Positions 11,020 to 19,455 of a stretch of DNA of 64,000 bases are shown piece by piece. How positions within the stretch are numbered: the first letter of the stretch is position 1; each line of letters begins with the position of its first letter. The DNA lies in the NCBI GenBank assembly GCA_014055465.1, contig WIAF01000016.1:1-64000 (forward strand), in the 5' to 3' direction. The position numbers and the translations under genes are program-made. The notes beneath the pieces were generated by a model. That model had not been told where the DNA came from, made no database searches, and saw only the letters and a list, made by a program, of their open reading frames with translations. Source of the DNA: Nitrospira sp. CR1.1 (GTDB taxonomy: Bacteria; Nitrospirota; Nitrospiria; Nitrospirales; Nitrospiraceae).

Positions 11020-11733
11020 ATGACTGGCGAACCGGCTGGCACAATGTTGTACGAGGGCAAGGCCAAAAAAATTTTCACGACCCAACGCCCGGATCAGGTG
11101 TTGCAGTATTTCAAAGACGACGCCACCGCGTTTAATGCGCAAAAGCGCGGGACCATCGTCGACAAGGGCGTGGTCAACAACCGGGTGTCGGAGAGGCTGT
11201 TTCGACTTCTCGAGCAGCAGGGAATCCAGACCCACTTTATTGAACGCGTGAGCGATCGCGAGATGCTCACCAAGAAGGTGACGATTGTGCCGGTGGAAGT
11301 GGTGGTCCGGAACGTGGTGGCGGGGAGTCTCGCCAAGCGATTGGGTCTTGCAGAAGGTGCCGCCATCGACCCCGCCATCATCGAGTTTTATTATAAAGAC
11401 GACGCACTGGGCGATCCGTTGGTGAATGACGACCATTTGCGTATGTTGAACGTCGCAACGCCGGCGGTGTTGCGTGAAATGCGCGAGCTGGGCCACAAGA
11501 TCAATGCGGTCTTGGCACCCTTCTTCAAGCAGCGACGTATGCTGTTGGTGGATTTTAAGCTGGAGTTCGGCGTCTTTCACAATCGACTCATTCTCGCCGA
11601 CGAGATTTCTCCCGACACTTGCCGGTTCTGGGATCAGACAACGAAGGAGTCGATGGACAAAGACCGGTTCCGCAAAGATCTCGGCAAAATCGAAGAGGCC
11701 TATCAAGAAGTCTTGAAGCGGGTTTGTGAATAG
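11020..11733 (+). CDS. purC: SAICAR synthase
   Basis: Phosphoribosylaminoimidazole-succinocarboxamide synthase, which ligates aspartate to CAIR. The 237-residue protein has LYEGKAKKIF near the start, VEVVVRNVVAGSLAKRLG in the middle and LVDFKLEFGVF and LADEISPDTCRFWD later, all diagnostic. The ATG at 11020 has GGAGG 7 bases upstream; a TTG at 11014 is less likely. It follows cld by 14 bases. Confidence 0.96.
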   Translation: MTGEPAGTMLYEGKAKKIFTTQRPDQVLQYFKDDATAFNAQKRGTIVDKGVVNNRVSERLFRLLEQQGIQTHFIERVSDREMLTKKVTIVPVEVVVRNVVAGSLAKRLGLAEGAAIDPAIIEFYYKDDALGDPLVNDDHLRMLNVATPAVLREMRELGHKINAVLAPFFKQRRMLLVDFKLEFGVFHNRLILADEISPDTCRFWDQTTKESMDKDRFRKDLGKIEEAYQEVLKRVCE

Positions 11734-11740
11734 GATCGGC

Positions 11741-11968
11741 ATGAACCGGTTTCTCCAGTTGTTTTTGAACTACGGCTTGGTCGCGGCGATCCTGGTGTGG
11801 GCCGCTACCGTGGCGTTGATGGCCTATCACCTCAAGGAATCACCCTGGCGCTGGGCATTCGTCCTGATGTCGCTGGCAGGGCTTGGGACGGTCGGCGTGA
11901 TCTTTTGGATCAGGAAGTACGTGCAGCGGGTCGGCAAAGCACAGCAAGAAGTGGGAAAGGCACAATGA
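11741..11968 (+). CDS. Small two-helix membrane protein in the pur operon
   Basis: About 75 residues with two hydrophobic segments (about 8-27 and 38-57) joined by a short polar loop and ended by a basic, Gln-rich tail. No family recognised. The ATG at 11741 has AGGA upstream; a GTG at 11726 would overlap purC. Its TGA overlaps the purS ATG (ATGA), so it is cotranscribed with the purine genes. Confidence 0.7.
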   Translation: MNRFLQLFLNYGLVAAILVWAATVALMAYHLKESPWRWAFVLMSLAGLGTVGVIFWIRKYVQRVGKAQQEVGKAQ

Positions 11969-12204
11969 AAGCCAAGATTCATGTGACGCTGAAGCAGGGA
12001 ATTCTCGATCCGCAGGGAAAGGCGATTGAACATGCGCTGGACTCCCTGGGGTTCAAGAATGCGGCGAATGTGCGAGTGGGCAAGTACATGGAAGTAGACG
12101 TGAACGAACCAGATCGCGTCAAGGCGGATGCCCAGGTGAAGCAGATGTGTGAAAAGTTGCTGGCGAACACGGTGATCGAGGATTATCGGTACGAGTTGCA
12201 GTGA
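11965..12204 (+). CDS. purS: FGAM synthase subunit PurS
   Basis: Small structural subunit of the three-part PurSQL formylglycinamidine ribonucleotide synthase. The 79 residues include VTLKQGILDPQGKAIEHAL and the C-terminal ANTVIEDYRYEL strand, both typical. It overlaps the preceding small membrane protein gene by 4 bases; 123 non-coding bases separate it from purQ. Confidence 0.94.
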   Translation: MKAKIHVTLKQGILDPQGKAIEHALDSLGFKNAANVRVGKYMEVDVNEPDRVKADAQVKQMCEKLLANTVIEDYRYELQ

Positions 12205-12327
12205 GGCAGCGCGACGGCAGGACCTGCTTTGTGCTCGCGCAACGCGTAGCCTTGGAATGCCCTCGTTGGACGCGCGCAGTCAAACCAGATCCTACCATCG
12301 CACCGCGATGAGGTGAGGGTGAGTGAA

Positions 12328-13050
12328 ATGAACATCGGCGTGGTGGTGTTTCCAGGCAGTAATTGCGATCACGACTGCGAATACATCTTTCAGGATGTGC
12401 TCGGGCAGTCTGTGAAGATGATCTGGCATAAGGACACCTTGCCGGCAGGGTTGGATGCCGTGGTCCTGCCGGGAGGGTTTTCTTATGGAGATTATCTGCG
12501 GACGGGCGCGATCGCCAGATTTTCTCCGGTCATGGGCGCGCTCAAAGCGTTCGCGCGCGAGGGCGGGCTGGTCATCGGCATCTGCAACGGCTTTCAAATT
12601 CTTCTGGAGGCGGGCTTGTTACCCGGCGTGATGTTGAGAAATACCTCGCTGAACTTCATTTGCAAGGATGTGTATGTGAAGGTGGAGAATGCCGCCACTC
12701 GATTCACCAATCGTTGCGAGTCCGGCCAGGTGCTGAAGATTCCCATTGCGCACGCGGATGGCAACTATTACACCGATCCGGTTACGCTGGGCGGCATCAA
12801 GGCCAATGCGCAAGTGATCTTCCGGTATTGTACGGCAGAGGGCAAGGTGACGCCTGAGGCGAATCCGAACGGTTCTCTGGACAATATTGCGGGGATCATG
12901 AATGCTGACGGGAATGTGTTGGGGATGATGCCACACCCCGAACGAAGCGCGGAAACGGTGCTGGGCAACGAAGACGGCCGGTTGATTTTCCTGTCCATGT
13001 TGAGCGCGTTCGGCAAATCGGAACAGCAATCCCGATTGGTCGGCGTGTGA
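12328..13050 (+). CDS. purQ: FGAM synthase glutaminase subunit PurQ
   Basis: Class I glutamine amidotransferase supplying ammonia to PurL. The 240-residue protein starts [17 protein letters not shown] and holds the nucleophile motif GICNGFQ and the His-Glu part of the triad in [10 protein letters not shown]. The ATG at 12328 is preferred to a GTG five codons upstream. Encoded separately from PurL, as in Gram-positive-type systems that need PurS. Confidence 0.96.
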   Translation: MNIGVVVFPGSNCDHDCEYIFQDVLGQSVKMIWHKDTLPAGLDAVVLPGGFSYGDYLRTGAIARFSPVMGALKAFAREGGLVIGICNGFQILLEAGLLPGVMLRNTSLNFICKDVYVKVENAATRFTNRCESGQVLKIPIAHADGNYYTDPVTLGGIKANAQVIFRYCTAEGKVTPEANPNGSLDNIAGIMNADGNVLGMMPHPERSAETVLGNEDGRLIFLSMLSAFGKSEQQSRLVGV

Positions 13051-13117
13051 AGGCGGCGCGCGTGAACAAAAGTGCCGGATGTATCGGCGCTCATCCACGA
13101 TAGAGAATGTGCAACGC

Positions 13118-15364
13118 ATGAAATCACTGGTCATTACCCAAGCCATCCTTGAGCAGCACAAGCTGAGCGAGGCTGAATACAAGAAGATTCTGGAAATTCT
13201 GGGACGGGAGCCGAACTGGACCGAACTGGGCATGTTCTCGGCCATGTGGAGCGAACATTGCTCCTACAAAAGCTCTCGCATCCATCTGAAGAAATTACCG
13301 ACGACAGGTCCGCGAGTCGTCCAGGGGCCCGGTGAGAATGCCGGGGCCGTGGATATCGGCGACGGCCTGTGCGCGGTCTTCAAGATGGAGTCCCATAACC
13401 ATCCGTCCTTCATAGAGCCGTACCAGGGGGCCGCAACGGGGGTCGGCGGAATTCTTCGAGACATCTTCACCATGGGAGCGCGGCCGATCGCCCTGTTGAA
13501 CTCGTTGCGGTTCGGCGGCTTGGACAATGCGAATACACGCCATCTTCTCAAGGGTGTCGTGTCGGGCATTGCCGGTTACGGCAATTGTATGGGGGTGCCG
13601 ACGGTTGGTGGGGAGATCGTCTTCAATGACATCTATGCGCTCAATCCGCTGGTCAATGTGTTCTGCCTCGGGATTGCCAGAAAAGACAAGATTTTTCTGG
13701 GCAAAGCGGCAGGGGTCGGCAATCCGGTGATCTACTTCGGCTCGAAGACCGGACGGGACGGGATTCACGGCGCGACGATGGCCTCGGATTCGTTCGATGA
13801 GGAGGCGGCTCAAAAACGTCCGACGGTTCAGGTCGGTGATCCGTTCACGGAAAAACTCCTGCTCGAGGCCTGTTTGGAATTGATGGCCGGCGATTGTCTG
13901 GTGGGCATTCAAGACATGGGCGCCGCTGGTTTGACGAGTTCGGCTTGTGAGATGGCTTCGCGGGAGGGGACTGGTGTGGAGCTGGAATTGGTGGATGTCC
14001 CACGTCGCGAGCCCGGCATGACGCCGTATGAAATCATGCTGTCCGAATCACAGGAGCGCATGTTGATGGTGGCCAAGGCCGGTCGAGAGGACGAAGTCAT
14101 CAAGATTTGCCGCAAATGGGATCTGGATGTCGCGGTCATCGGGCGGGTAACGGATACCGGCAAGGTTGTTCTCAAGGAGAACGGTCAAATCGTGGCGGAG
14201 ATTCCAGCCAAGGCCCTGGCAGATGATGGTCCGCGATATGACCGGCCTAGCTCGCCGCCGGCCTATCAAGAGATGTTGCAGGCGTTGAATTATGACGCCT
14301 TGCCGGACGTGAAGGACGCGGATGCGGCCCTGCTCCAGCTCTTAGGTTCACCGACGATTGCGAGTAAACGCTGGGTGTATGAGCAATACGATCACATGGT
14401 GCGGACGAACACAATGGTGCGGCCGGGGTCGGATGCGGCGGTGCTGCGAGTGAAAGGCACCAACAAGGCTCTAGCGGTATCGGTCGATTGTAATGGACGG
14501 TATTGTCTGCTGAATCCCTATGAAGGGGCCAAGATTGCTATTGCGGAATGCGCGCGCAATCTCGCCTGTTCTGGCGCGGAACCGATCGGCGTGACCGACT
14601 GTTTAAACTTCGGCAATCCGCAGCGGCCAGAAGTCATGTGGCAATTCGTGCTGGCCATCGAAGGGCTGAAAGATGCCTGTGAGGCGTTGAGCGTGCCCAT
14701 CGTCAGCGGGAACGTAAGTTTGTACAATGAGACGAATGACCTGTCGATTTACCCCACCCCGATGATCGGGATGGTGGGATTGGTCGAGGAGGCTGATCGC
14801 ACGGCCACGCAGTGGTTTAAGCAGGACGGCGACGTCATTATTCTGCTGGGCCGAACACGTGAGGATCTTGGGGGAACAGAATATCTCAAGATCGTGCATC
14901 ATCGCGAGCAGGGATCGCCGCCGTTGTTGAATCTGGAGGACGAGCAGGCAGTGCAGGCCTGTACGATTCGACTGATTCGTGAGGGCTTGGTTCAATCTGC
15001 ACACGATTGCTCTGATGGAGGATTGGCCGTGGCCCTGGCGGAGTGTTGCGTCTCGGGGCCGGATGGGCGACTCGGCGCTGTGGTACAATTGGCGCTTGAT
15101 AGTTTGCGTCGCGATGCGCTGCTTTTCGGAGAAAGCCAATCGCGCATTGTATTGTCGGTGAAGCAGGAACAGGCAGCCAAGGTGTTGAATGCAGCCAGGA
15201 GCGCCGGCGTGCATGCGTCACGCATCGGCACGGTTGGAGGCAGCCGGTTGGTGATTCAAGTGGATGGCGATAAGCGTGCCTCGGGGTGCGTGATCGATCT
15301 CGATGTGACCACCGTACATGAGCATTGGGCCCTGGCGATTCCGCGGGCACTCGGTCAGGACTAG
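13118..15364 (+). CDS. purL: FGAM synthase subunit PurL (small type)
   Basis: ATP-dependent synthetase subunit of PurSQL. The 748-residue length is that of the small PurL. Visible hallmarks are [20 protein letters not shown] near the N-terminus, [20 protein letters not shown] (ATP/substrate site) and [16 protein letters not shown]. The ATG at 13118 matches the usual family start; the upstream in-frame ATG at 13079 adds 13 unlikely residues. It lies between purQ and purF. Confidence 0.96.
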   Translation: MKSLVITQAILEQHKLSEAEYKKILEILGREPNWTELGMFSAMWSEHCSYKSSRIHLKKLPTTGPRVVQGPGENAGAVDIGDGLCAVFKMESHNHPSFIEPYQGAATGVGGILRDIFTMGARPIALLNSLRFGGLDNANTRHLLKGVVSGIAGYGNCMGVPTVGGEIVFNDIYALNPLVNVFCLGIARKDKIFLGKAAGVGNPVIYFGSKTGRDGIHGATMASDSFDEEAAQKRPTVQVGDPFTEKLLLEACLELMAGDCLVGIQDMGAAGLTSSACEMASREGTGVELELVDVPRREPGMTPYEIMLSESQERMLMVAKAGREDEVIKICRKWDLDVAVIGRVTDTGKVVLKENGQIVAEIPAKALADDGPRYDRPSSPPAYQEMLQALNYDALPDVKDADAALLQLLGSPTIASKRWVYEQYDHMVRTNTMVRPGSDAAVLRVKGTNKALAVSVDCNGRYCLLNPYEGAKIAIAECARNLACSGAEPIGVTDCLNFGNPQRPEVMWQFVLAIEGLKDACEALSVPIVSGNVSLYNETNDLSIYPTPMIGMVGLVEEADRTATQWFKQDGDVIILLGRTREDLGGTEYLKIVHHREQGSPPLLNLEDEQAVQACTIRLIREGLVQSAHDCSDGGLAVALAECCVSGPDGRLGAVVQLALDSLRRDALLFGESQSRIVLSVKQEQAAKVLNAARSAGVHASRIGTVGGSRLVIQVDGDKRASGCVIDLDVTTVHEHWALAIPRALGQD

Positions 15365-15376
15365 AGTCCATACGTC

Positions 15377-16807
15377 ATGGCCAACGAATTACCCCTCATT
15401 TCTTCCGATAGATTTCATGACGAGTGTGCCGTTTTCGGCATTTACGGCCATAAAGAAGCTGCGAATCTCGCCTATCTTGGTCTCTACGCGCTGCAACACC
15501 GTGGGCAGGAAGCCTCCGGCATTGTCTCCAACGATGGGGAGCAGTTTTATGTCGAGAAGGGCCAGGGCCACGTTGCCGATATCTTCTCGCAGCAGGCGTT
15601 AGCGCGGCTCCCCGGCACCATGGCCATCGGACACAATCGTTATTCCACTGCGGGCGGCGCCGGCCTTAAAAATGTGCAGCCGCTGACTGTGAACTTTGCG
15701 TTCGGGAATTTGGCTGTGGCCCATAACGGAAATCTGATCAATGCCACCATGCTTCGCAGCGAATTGGAAGCCTATGGCGCCATTTTTCAATCGACTTCCG
15801 ATACGGAAGTCATCATTCACCTGATTGCCCATTCGCGGGCCGATACGCTGCTCGATCGAGTGATTGATTCGCTCACCCAGGTTCGTGGTGCCTTTTCGGT
15901 TGTGCTCATGACTGATCAGGGGGTCATTGCGGCTCGTGACCCACATGGATTCCGTCCGCTCTGTCTGGGACGTTTGCGAGATGCGTGGATTGTGGCCTCA
16001 GAAAGTTGCGCATTTGACTTGCTCGACGCCGAATATGTGCGGGAAATTGAACCGGGAGAGATGGTCGTCCTGGATCATCGGGGCGCGACCAGTTATAAGC
16101 CTTTTGCCCCGACTCAGCCCGCAATGTGTGTGTTCGAGTATGTATATTTTTCACGCCCCGACAGTCGTATTTTTGGCGGGGGCGCGGTCTACTCGATCCG
16201 AAAGGCGTTTGGCCGACAATTGGCGCAGGAATCCCCGGTGGAAGCGGACATCGTGATTCCAGTGCCGGATTCAGGGGTGCCGGCGGCTTTAGGTTATTCC
16301 GAGGGCTCTGGCGTTCGGTTTGAAAGCGGGCTAATCCGCAATCATTATGTCGGCCGTACGTTCATTGAGCCTGAGCAATCGATTCGCCACTTCGGTGTTA
16401 AGGTCAAGCTCAATGCCGTTCCGGAAGTCCTAGAAGGAAAGCGTGTCGTCGTGGTGGATGACTCGTTGGTTCGAGGGACTACGAGTCGGAAAATTGTCAA
16501 AATGTTGCGGCACGCCGGCGCCAAAGAAGTGCATATGCGGATTAGTTCTCCTCCCATCGTTTCGCCCTGCTTCTATGGTATTGATACGCCGACGAAGAAG
16601 GAACTGATCGCCTCCAGTCATACCACCGACGAAATTCGCAAATACATTACCGCGGATAGCCTCGCCTATTTGAGTCTTGAGGGCATGGTCAAGGCTGCGC
16701 CTGGTAGGCCCGGTCAATATTGCGATGCCTGCTTCACTGAACAATATCCTATCTCGTTTACTCGAGCGGAAGAACTTCAACTCGGGCTCTTCGAGCTGCC
16801 ACGCTGA
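15377..16807 (+). CDS. purF: Amidophosphoribosyltransferase
   Basis: First committed enzyme of purine synthesis, producing phosphoribosylamine. A 16-residue propeptide precedes the catalytic cysteine C17 (HDECAVFG), with [13 protein letters not shown] following. The PRPP-binding loop is [18 protein letters not shown]. Four cysteines in AMCVFEY, SPCFYG and YCDACF fit the 4Fe-4S ligands of the Bacillus-type enzyme, so oxygen-sensitive cluster regulation is possible. It is the last pur gene of the run. Confidence 0.96.
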   Translation: MANELPLISSDRFHDECAVFGIYGHKEAANLAYLGLYALQHRGQEASGIVSNDGEQFYVEKGQGHVADIFSQQALARLPGTMAIGHNRYSTAGGAGLKNVQPLTVNFAFGNLAVAHNGNLINATMLRSELEAYGAIFQSTSDTEVIIHLIAHSRADTLLDRVIDSLTQVRGAFSVVLMTDQGVIAARDPHGFRPLCLGRLRDAWIVASESCAFDLLDAEYVREIEPGEMVVLDHRGATSYKPFAPTQPAMCVFEYVYFSRPDSRIFGGGAVYSIRKAFGRQLAQESPVEADIVIPVPDSGVPAALGYSEGSGVRFESGLIRNHYVGRTFIEPEQSIRHFGVKVKLNAVPEVLEGKRVVVVDDSLVRGTTSRKIVKMLRHAGAKEVHMRISSPPIVSPCFYGIDTPTKKELIASSHTTDEIRKYITADSLAYLSLEGMVKAAPGRPGQYCDACFTEQYPISFTRAEELQLGLFELPR

Positions 16808-16837
16808 CCCTGATCTTTCGCTGCTTCATCGGATCGT

Positions 16838-16866
16838 CTGGACTTCCGCACGCGCCTTGCTAGACT
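16838..16866 (+). promoter_or_regulatory. Candidate promoter immediately before the B2 protease gene
   Basis: CTGGAC (16838-16843), 17-bp spacer, extended -10 TGC-TAGACT (TAGACT at 16861-16866). The ATG at 16872 is only 5 bases past the -10, so transcription would start at about the first codon (leaderless). The same TAGACT-ATG arrangement occurs at 59338-59350. Confidence 0.45.
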
Positions 16867-16871
16867 GAGGC

Positions 16872-17297
16872 ATGTCATGGGTCCGGAAATATCGCCTGAT
16901 TGCTGGCACAGGGCTTGTGGTGCTAGGGGTCCGGATAGCTTTGCGCGTCGTGAGTCTCCGACGCCTACTCCGCTGGTTGTGCTGCAGGTCTGCGTCTGGG
17001 GGTGAGGAGAAAACAGTCACGGAAGATATGGTCTATTACGTGGATCGATGGCTGGCGTTATTTCCCTACAACCCTAAAGGTAATTGTTTTCCACGCGCGC
17101 TGACGCTGTTTTTGTTCGCTCGGCGAGCAGGGCTTCCTGTTCAATTTAATTGTGGCGTTAGAAAAGTCCAGCAGCACCTGGAAGGCCATGCTTGGTTAAC
17201 ACTGAACGGGCGTGAGTTCCTCGAACCTTCTTCCTATTGGCAAGCGTTCACTGTGACCCTCAGGTTTCCCCAGCCGCCGGTAATGTCCTCCGAGTAG
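16872..17297 (+). CDS. Lasso peptide biosynthesis B2 protein (leader peptidase-like)
   Basis: 141 residues. An N-terminal basic and hydrophobic segment (about 5-37) could associate with the membrane. The rest matches the transglutaminase-like cysteine protease domain that removes leaders from lasso precursors: nucleophile C72 in GNCFPRAL, H106 in GHAWL, and an acidic residue at the spacing of the family Asp, here E118. The C72-H106-E118 spacing is close to that of McjB. It lies about 370 bases before the recognition-element gene on the same strand, so the split B1/B2 type is inferred. Good family match; substrate presumably the mini-genes at 17996-18291. Confidence 0.8.
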   Translation: MSWVRKYRLIAGTGLVVLGVRIALRVVSLRRLLRWLCCRSASGGEEKTVTEDMVYYVDRWLALFPYNPKGNCFPRALTLFLFARRAGLPVQFNCGVRKVQQHLEGHAWLTLNGREFLEPSSYWQAFTVTLRFPQPPVMSSE

Positions 17298-17671
17298 TCG
17301 TCGAACCCTCTCTTCCGATAGTTCCATAGCGGGGCTCAATTTCTCGTTCTTCGAAATCTCTGCACAATAGATCTCCGTTTTGTCGACAGCCTGCCTGACT
17401 GTCTGATTAACTCGGGTCTCCACACTCGCATGAAGCGGCTCATTGCTGCCTCCACTGCTCGCCAATTTCCTCGTGGAGGCGTTCTGCCCCTCCAAAGAGA
17501 GCTCTCACCAGCCTCATTGGGAATAGATAGAACCACTGCCCAATGCTACCTTTTTGGATATGCAGTATCCAGCGGCATCATTCTCAGACCCATGGCGTCG
17601 CAAGTGACTCATGACAAGCCCAAAACAGTTTCTGCGTAATCGGGATGTTCTTCGAATGCCAGGAGGTGGTT
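17298..17671. other. Gap between B2 and PqqD-like genes
   Basis: About 370 bases without a convincing gene. A 69-codon open frame (17430-17639) shows no family features and has no good ribosome site. No remnant of an asparagine-synthetase-type lasso cyclase could be recognised. A promoter for the downstream PqqD-precursor-kinase genes probably lies here but is not clear. Confidence 0.5.
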
Positions 17672-17989
17672 ATGCCCGCTATGACACCGGTTTTGACGGA
17701 GCACAAGGTTGATCTTTCTCACATTTTTCCGAAACAAAATGAGGACGTCCACAGTACCGTCTTGGATGGGGAGAGCGTATTACTCAATCTGAGTACCGGC
17801 CGTTATTACAGCCTGAATGCCGTGGGATCCATGGTCTGGGAGCAGTGCGTTGGAGCGCTTTCTCTTGCGGCAATTTGTTCGACTATTTGCGACAGATTCG
17901 ACGTGACGTCTCAAGACGCTCAATCAGACCTGCTTGATCTGATAGATCAGTTCCGCCAGGAGGGGTTACTTCACACTGAAAGGAGGTGA
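17672..17989 (+). CDS. PqqD-like RiPP recognition element (lasso B1-type)
   Basis: 105-residue PqqD-fold protein expected to bind a precursor leader and present it to modifying enzymes. The pattern VLLNLSTGRYYSLNAVGSMVW followed in family order by an Ala/Ile-rich helix and a C-terminal helix (DLIDQFRQEGLL) is characteristic. The ATG at 17672 has AGGAGG about 5 bases upstream; an earlier ATG at 17645 lacks one. The gene ends 6 bases before the first precursor, and its last codons form that gene's ribosome site (AAAGGAGGTGA), so the two are coupled. Confidence 0.85.
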   Translation: MPAMTPVLTEHKVDLSHIFPKQNEDVHSTVLDGESVLLNLSTGRYYSLNAVGSMVWEQCVGALSLAAICSTICDRFDVTSQDAQSDLLDLIDQFRQEGLLHTERR

Positions 17990-17995
17990 GTAAGG

Positions 17996-18109
17996 ATGGA
18001 GCAACGGAAGAAAGCCGAGTACGCGAAGCCGGAACTCGTGAAGCACGAGTTGTTGCGCGATGTAACGGCTATTCAGCTGTCCCGTGTCATCACGCAAAAC
18101 AGGGCCTAA
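17996..18109 (+). CDS. Putative lasso-like RiPP precursor peptide 1
   Basis: A 37-residue peptide. AGGAGG at 17981-17986, 9 bases before the ATG, is an excellent ribosome site. Residues 9-14 (YAKPEL) fit the YxxPxL motif by which lasso leaders bind the PqqD-like protein, and T24 is followed by A25, resembling the Thr at the penultimate leader position. Residues 11-30, KPELVKHELLRDVTAIQLSR, are identical to the second peptide; the C-terminus VITQNRA is unique. If cleaved after A25 the core is 12 residues and has no Asp or Glu, so a normal lasso macrolactam is not possible. Product and modification unknown. Confidence 0.8.
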   Translation: MEQRKKAEYAKPELVKHELLRDVTAIQLSRVITQNRA

Positions 18110-18189
18110 CAAGGGCTGGTAGTCCGGCAATTGGGGCTCGAACAGGTCTTCGGTGTTTTCTAATTCTAGTCTGAAAAGGAGTCAGCCCG

Positions 18190-18291
18190 ATGGAACAAAA
18201 ACCCAAGCGCGAATATGTGAAGCCTGAGCTTGTGAAGCACGAGTTGTTGCGCGATGTGACGGCTATTCAGCTGTCTCGCACCATGAAGTAG
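18190..18291 (+). CDS. Putative lasso-like RiPP precursor peptide 2
   Basis: A 33-residue paralogue of the preceding peptide, 80 bases downstream, with AAGGAG (18176-18181) 8 bases before the ATG. Residues 9-14 (YVKPEL) carry the same leader motif. Over codons 11-30 the two genes differ at six positions, all third-base and all synonymous, which argues strongly that the peptide is translated and selected. The C-terminus is only TMK after the shared block, so either it is a truncated copy or the conserved block itself is the functional part. Confidence 0.8.
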   Translation: MEQKPKREYVKPELVKHELLRDVTAIQLSRTMK

Positions 18292-18326
18292 AGGCCCCTG
18301 GTAACAGACTCAACGTTCCGCGAATC

Positions 18327-18397
18327 AGCGGGCTGGCCGGTCTACGGCCGGCGAGCCCGCTCTAAGTGGAACGATGATAATACCCGCTGAGCGGGCT
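18327..18397 (+). promoter_or_regulatory. Hairpins with alternative pairing between precursors and kinase
   Basis: AGCGGGCT (18327-18334) pairs with AGCCCGCT (18354-18361), extended inside by GGCCG/CGGCC. A second copy of AGCGGGCT occurs at 18390-18397, where a short CCCGC-TGA-GCGGG hairpin (18383-18395) also forms. The middle arm can pair with either copy, so exclusive structures are possible just before the kinase ribosome site. There is no T-run. An attenuator or processing site that favours precursor expression is inference. Confidence 0.5.
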
Positions 18398-18414
18398 TGT
18401 ACAAAGAGGTGGTA

Positions 18415-19437
18415 ATGTCCGTCATGTCGACGACGAGTGAACTTCTACTCTCTATCCATGGCATAGAAATAAGGTTTGCCACCAACTCGCCCGAGTTGAT
18501 GGATTCCGTTGAGACATTGCTGCACCACTTTTTATCCAGCGTCACGGCGCCCCGTCCGACGCTGATGCAATTTGATGCAGTTGACGACCGTCGAGATATC
18601 CCTTTCCTAATCCCCAGTACGGCACTATTGCTCTATAGCGGTTCGGGACTCGCAATCGGACCAGATCGGCAAACAACATGGCGTTGCGATATGTACTCGG
18701 ACAAGGGACTGTTGATTGCGGACTTTCACGACGAAGGTCTGGTAGTCGTCGATGGCGCCCTGCATACCGCACAGGGGTACCTTGTGCGGCCGGAATCTAT
18801 GGCGCCCGATATTCGTGTGAGCTTCGTTCATTTCGCGATGACCGAACTGCTGAAACGTCGCGGTCTCTATACCTTTCATGCCACGGCCCTCGAACACAAC
18901 GGGAGAGGAGTGTTGATTCCGGGGTTTAGTGGGCGTGGAAAAACCACATCCTTTCTGTCCTTGTTGAGATCCGGATATCGCTATCTCTCCGATGACCACC
19001 CATTTTTCCGATTGAATGGCACAAGAGTAGAGATTCTCCCATACCCGCTAAAAATTAATGTCACCAACCAAACCATCTCTTTCTTCCCTGAATTGCGCAC
19101 TGCGCCGCCCTCTGTTCTTCACCCAGGGACGCCCAAACACTATTTCTATGCCGAAGATCTCTATCCGGGCCCACTCGGGGCTCCCTGTGAGCCCGCCGTG
19201 ATTATTTTTCCTTTTGTCGTCGATTCTTCCCACAGCTGCCTGGAACCGCTGTCGAAAAAAGTGGCCCTGGAAATGATTCTTCCGCATTCGTTGCTCGTGT
19301 ACGACCCGGAGGTAGCTCGTCGAGAATTTCAAGCACTTGCGCGGCTGATTGAGCAAACAGATTGCTATCGGCTGCACTTTGGCCGTGACGTCATGGACCT
19401 GCCGTGGTTGGTGACGCCTCTTTTGGAAAAGCGTTAG
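18415..19437 (+). CDS. HPr kinase-like protein of the RiPP locus
   Basis: 340 residues. The C-terminal half resembles HPr kinase/phosphorylase: FHATAL, a P-loop GFSGRGKTT (170-178) and the acidic LSDDH (191-195). The N-terminal half is poorly conserved. Such kinases occur in lasso gene clusters, for example PadeK, which phosphorylates the C-terminal serine of the paeninodin precursor. Here conserved Ser29 or Thr residues of the mini-peptides are conceivable targets, but this is inference. AGAGGTGG precedes the ATG at 18415; a TTG at 18397 is less likely. Confidence 0.78.
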   Translation: MSVMSTTSELLLSIHGIEIRFATNSPELMDSVETLLHHFLSSVTAPRPTLMQFDAVDDRRDIPFLIPSTALLLYSGSGLAIGPDRQTTWRCDMYSDKGLLIADFHDEGLVVVDGALHTAQGYLVRPESMAPDIRVSFVHFAMTELLKRRGLYTFHATALEHNGRGVLIPGFSGRGKTTSFLSLLRSGYRYLSDDHPFFRLNGTRVEILPYPLKINVTNQTISFFPELRTAPPSVLHPGTPKHYFYAEDLYPGPLGAPCEPAVIIFPFVVDSSHSCLEPLSKKVALEMILPHSLLVYDPEVARREFQALARLIEQTDCYRLHFGRDVMDLPWLVTPLLEKR

Positions 19438-19455
19438 GCAGGAGAAAGAACTGAG

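Noticed and set aside
17430-17639. 69-codon frame in the RiPP gap as a possible third precursor or cyclase remnant
   Set aside because: No YxxPxL leader motif, no cyclase motif and no good ribosome site.
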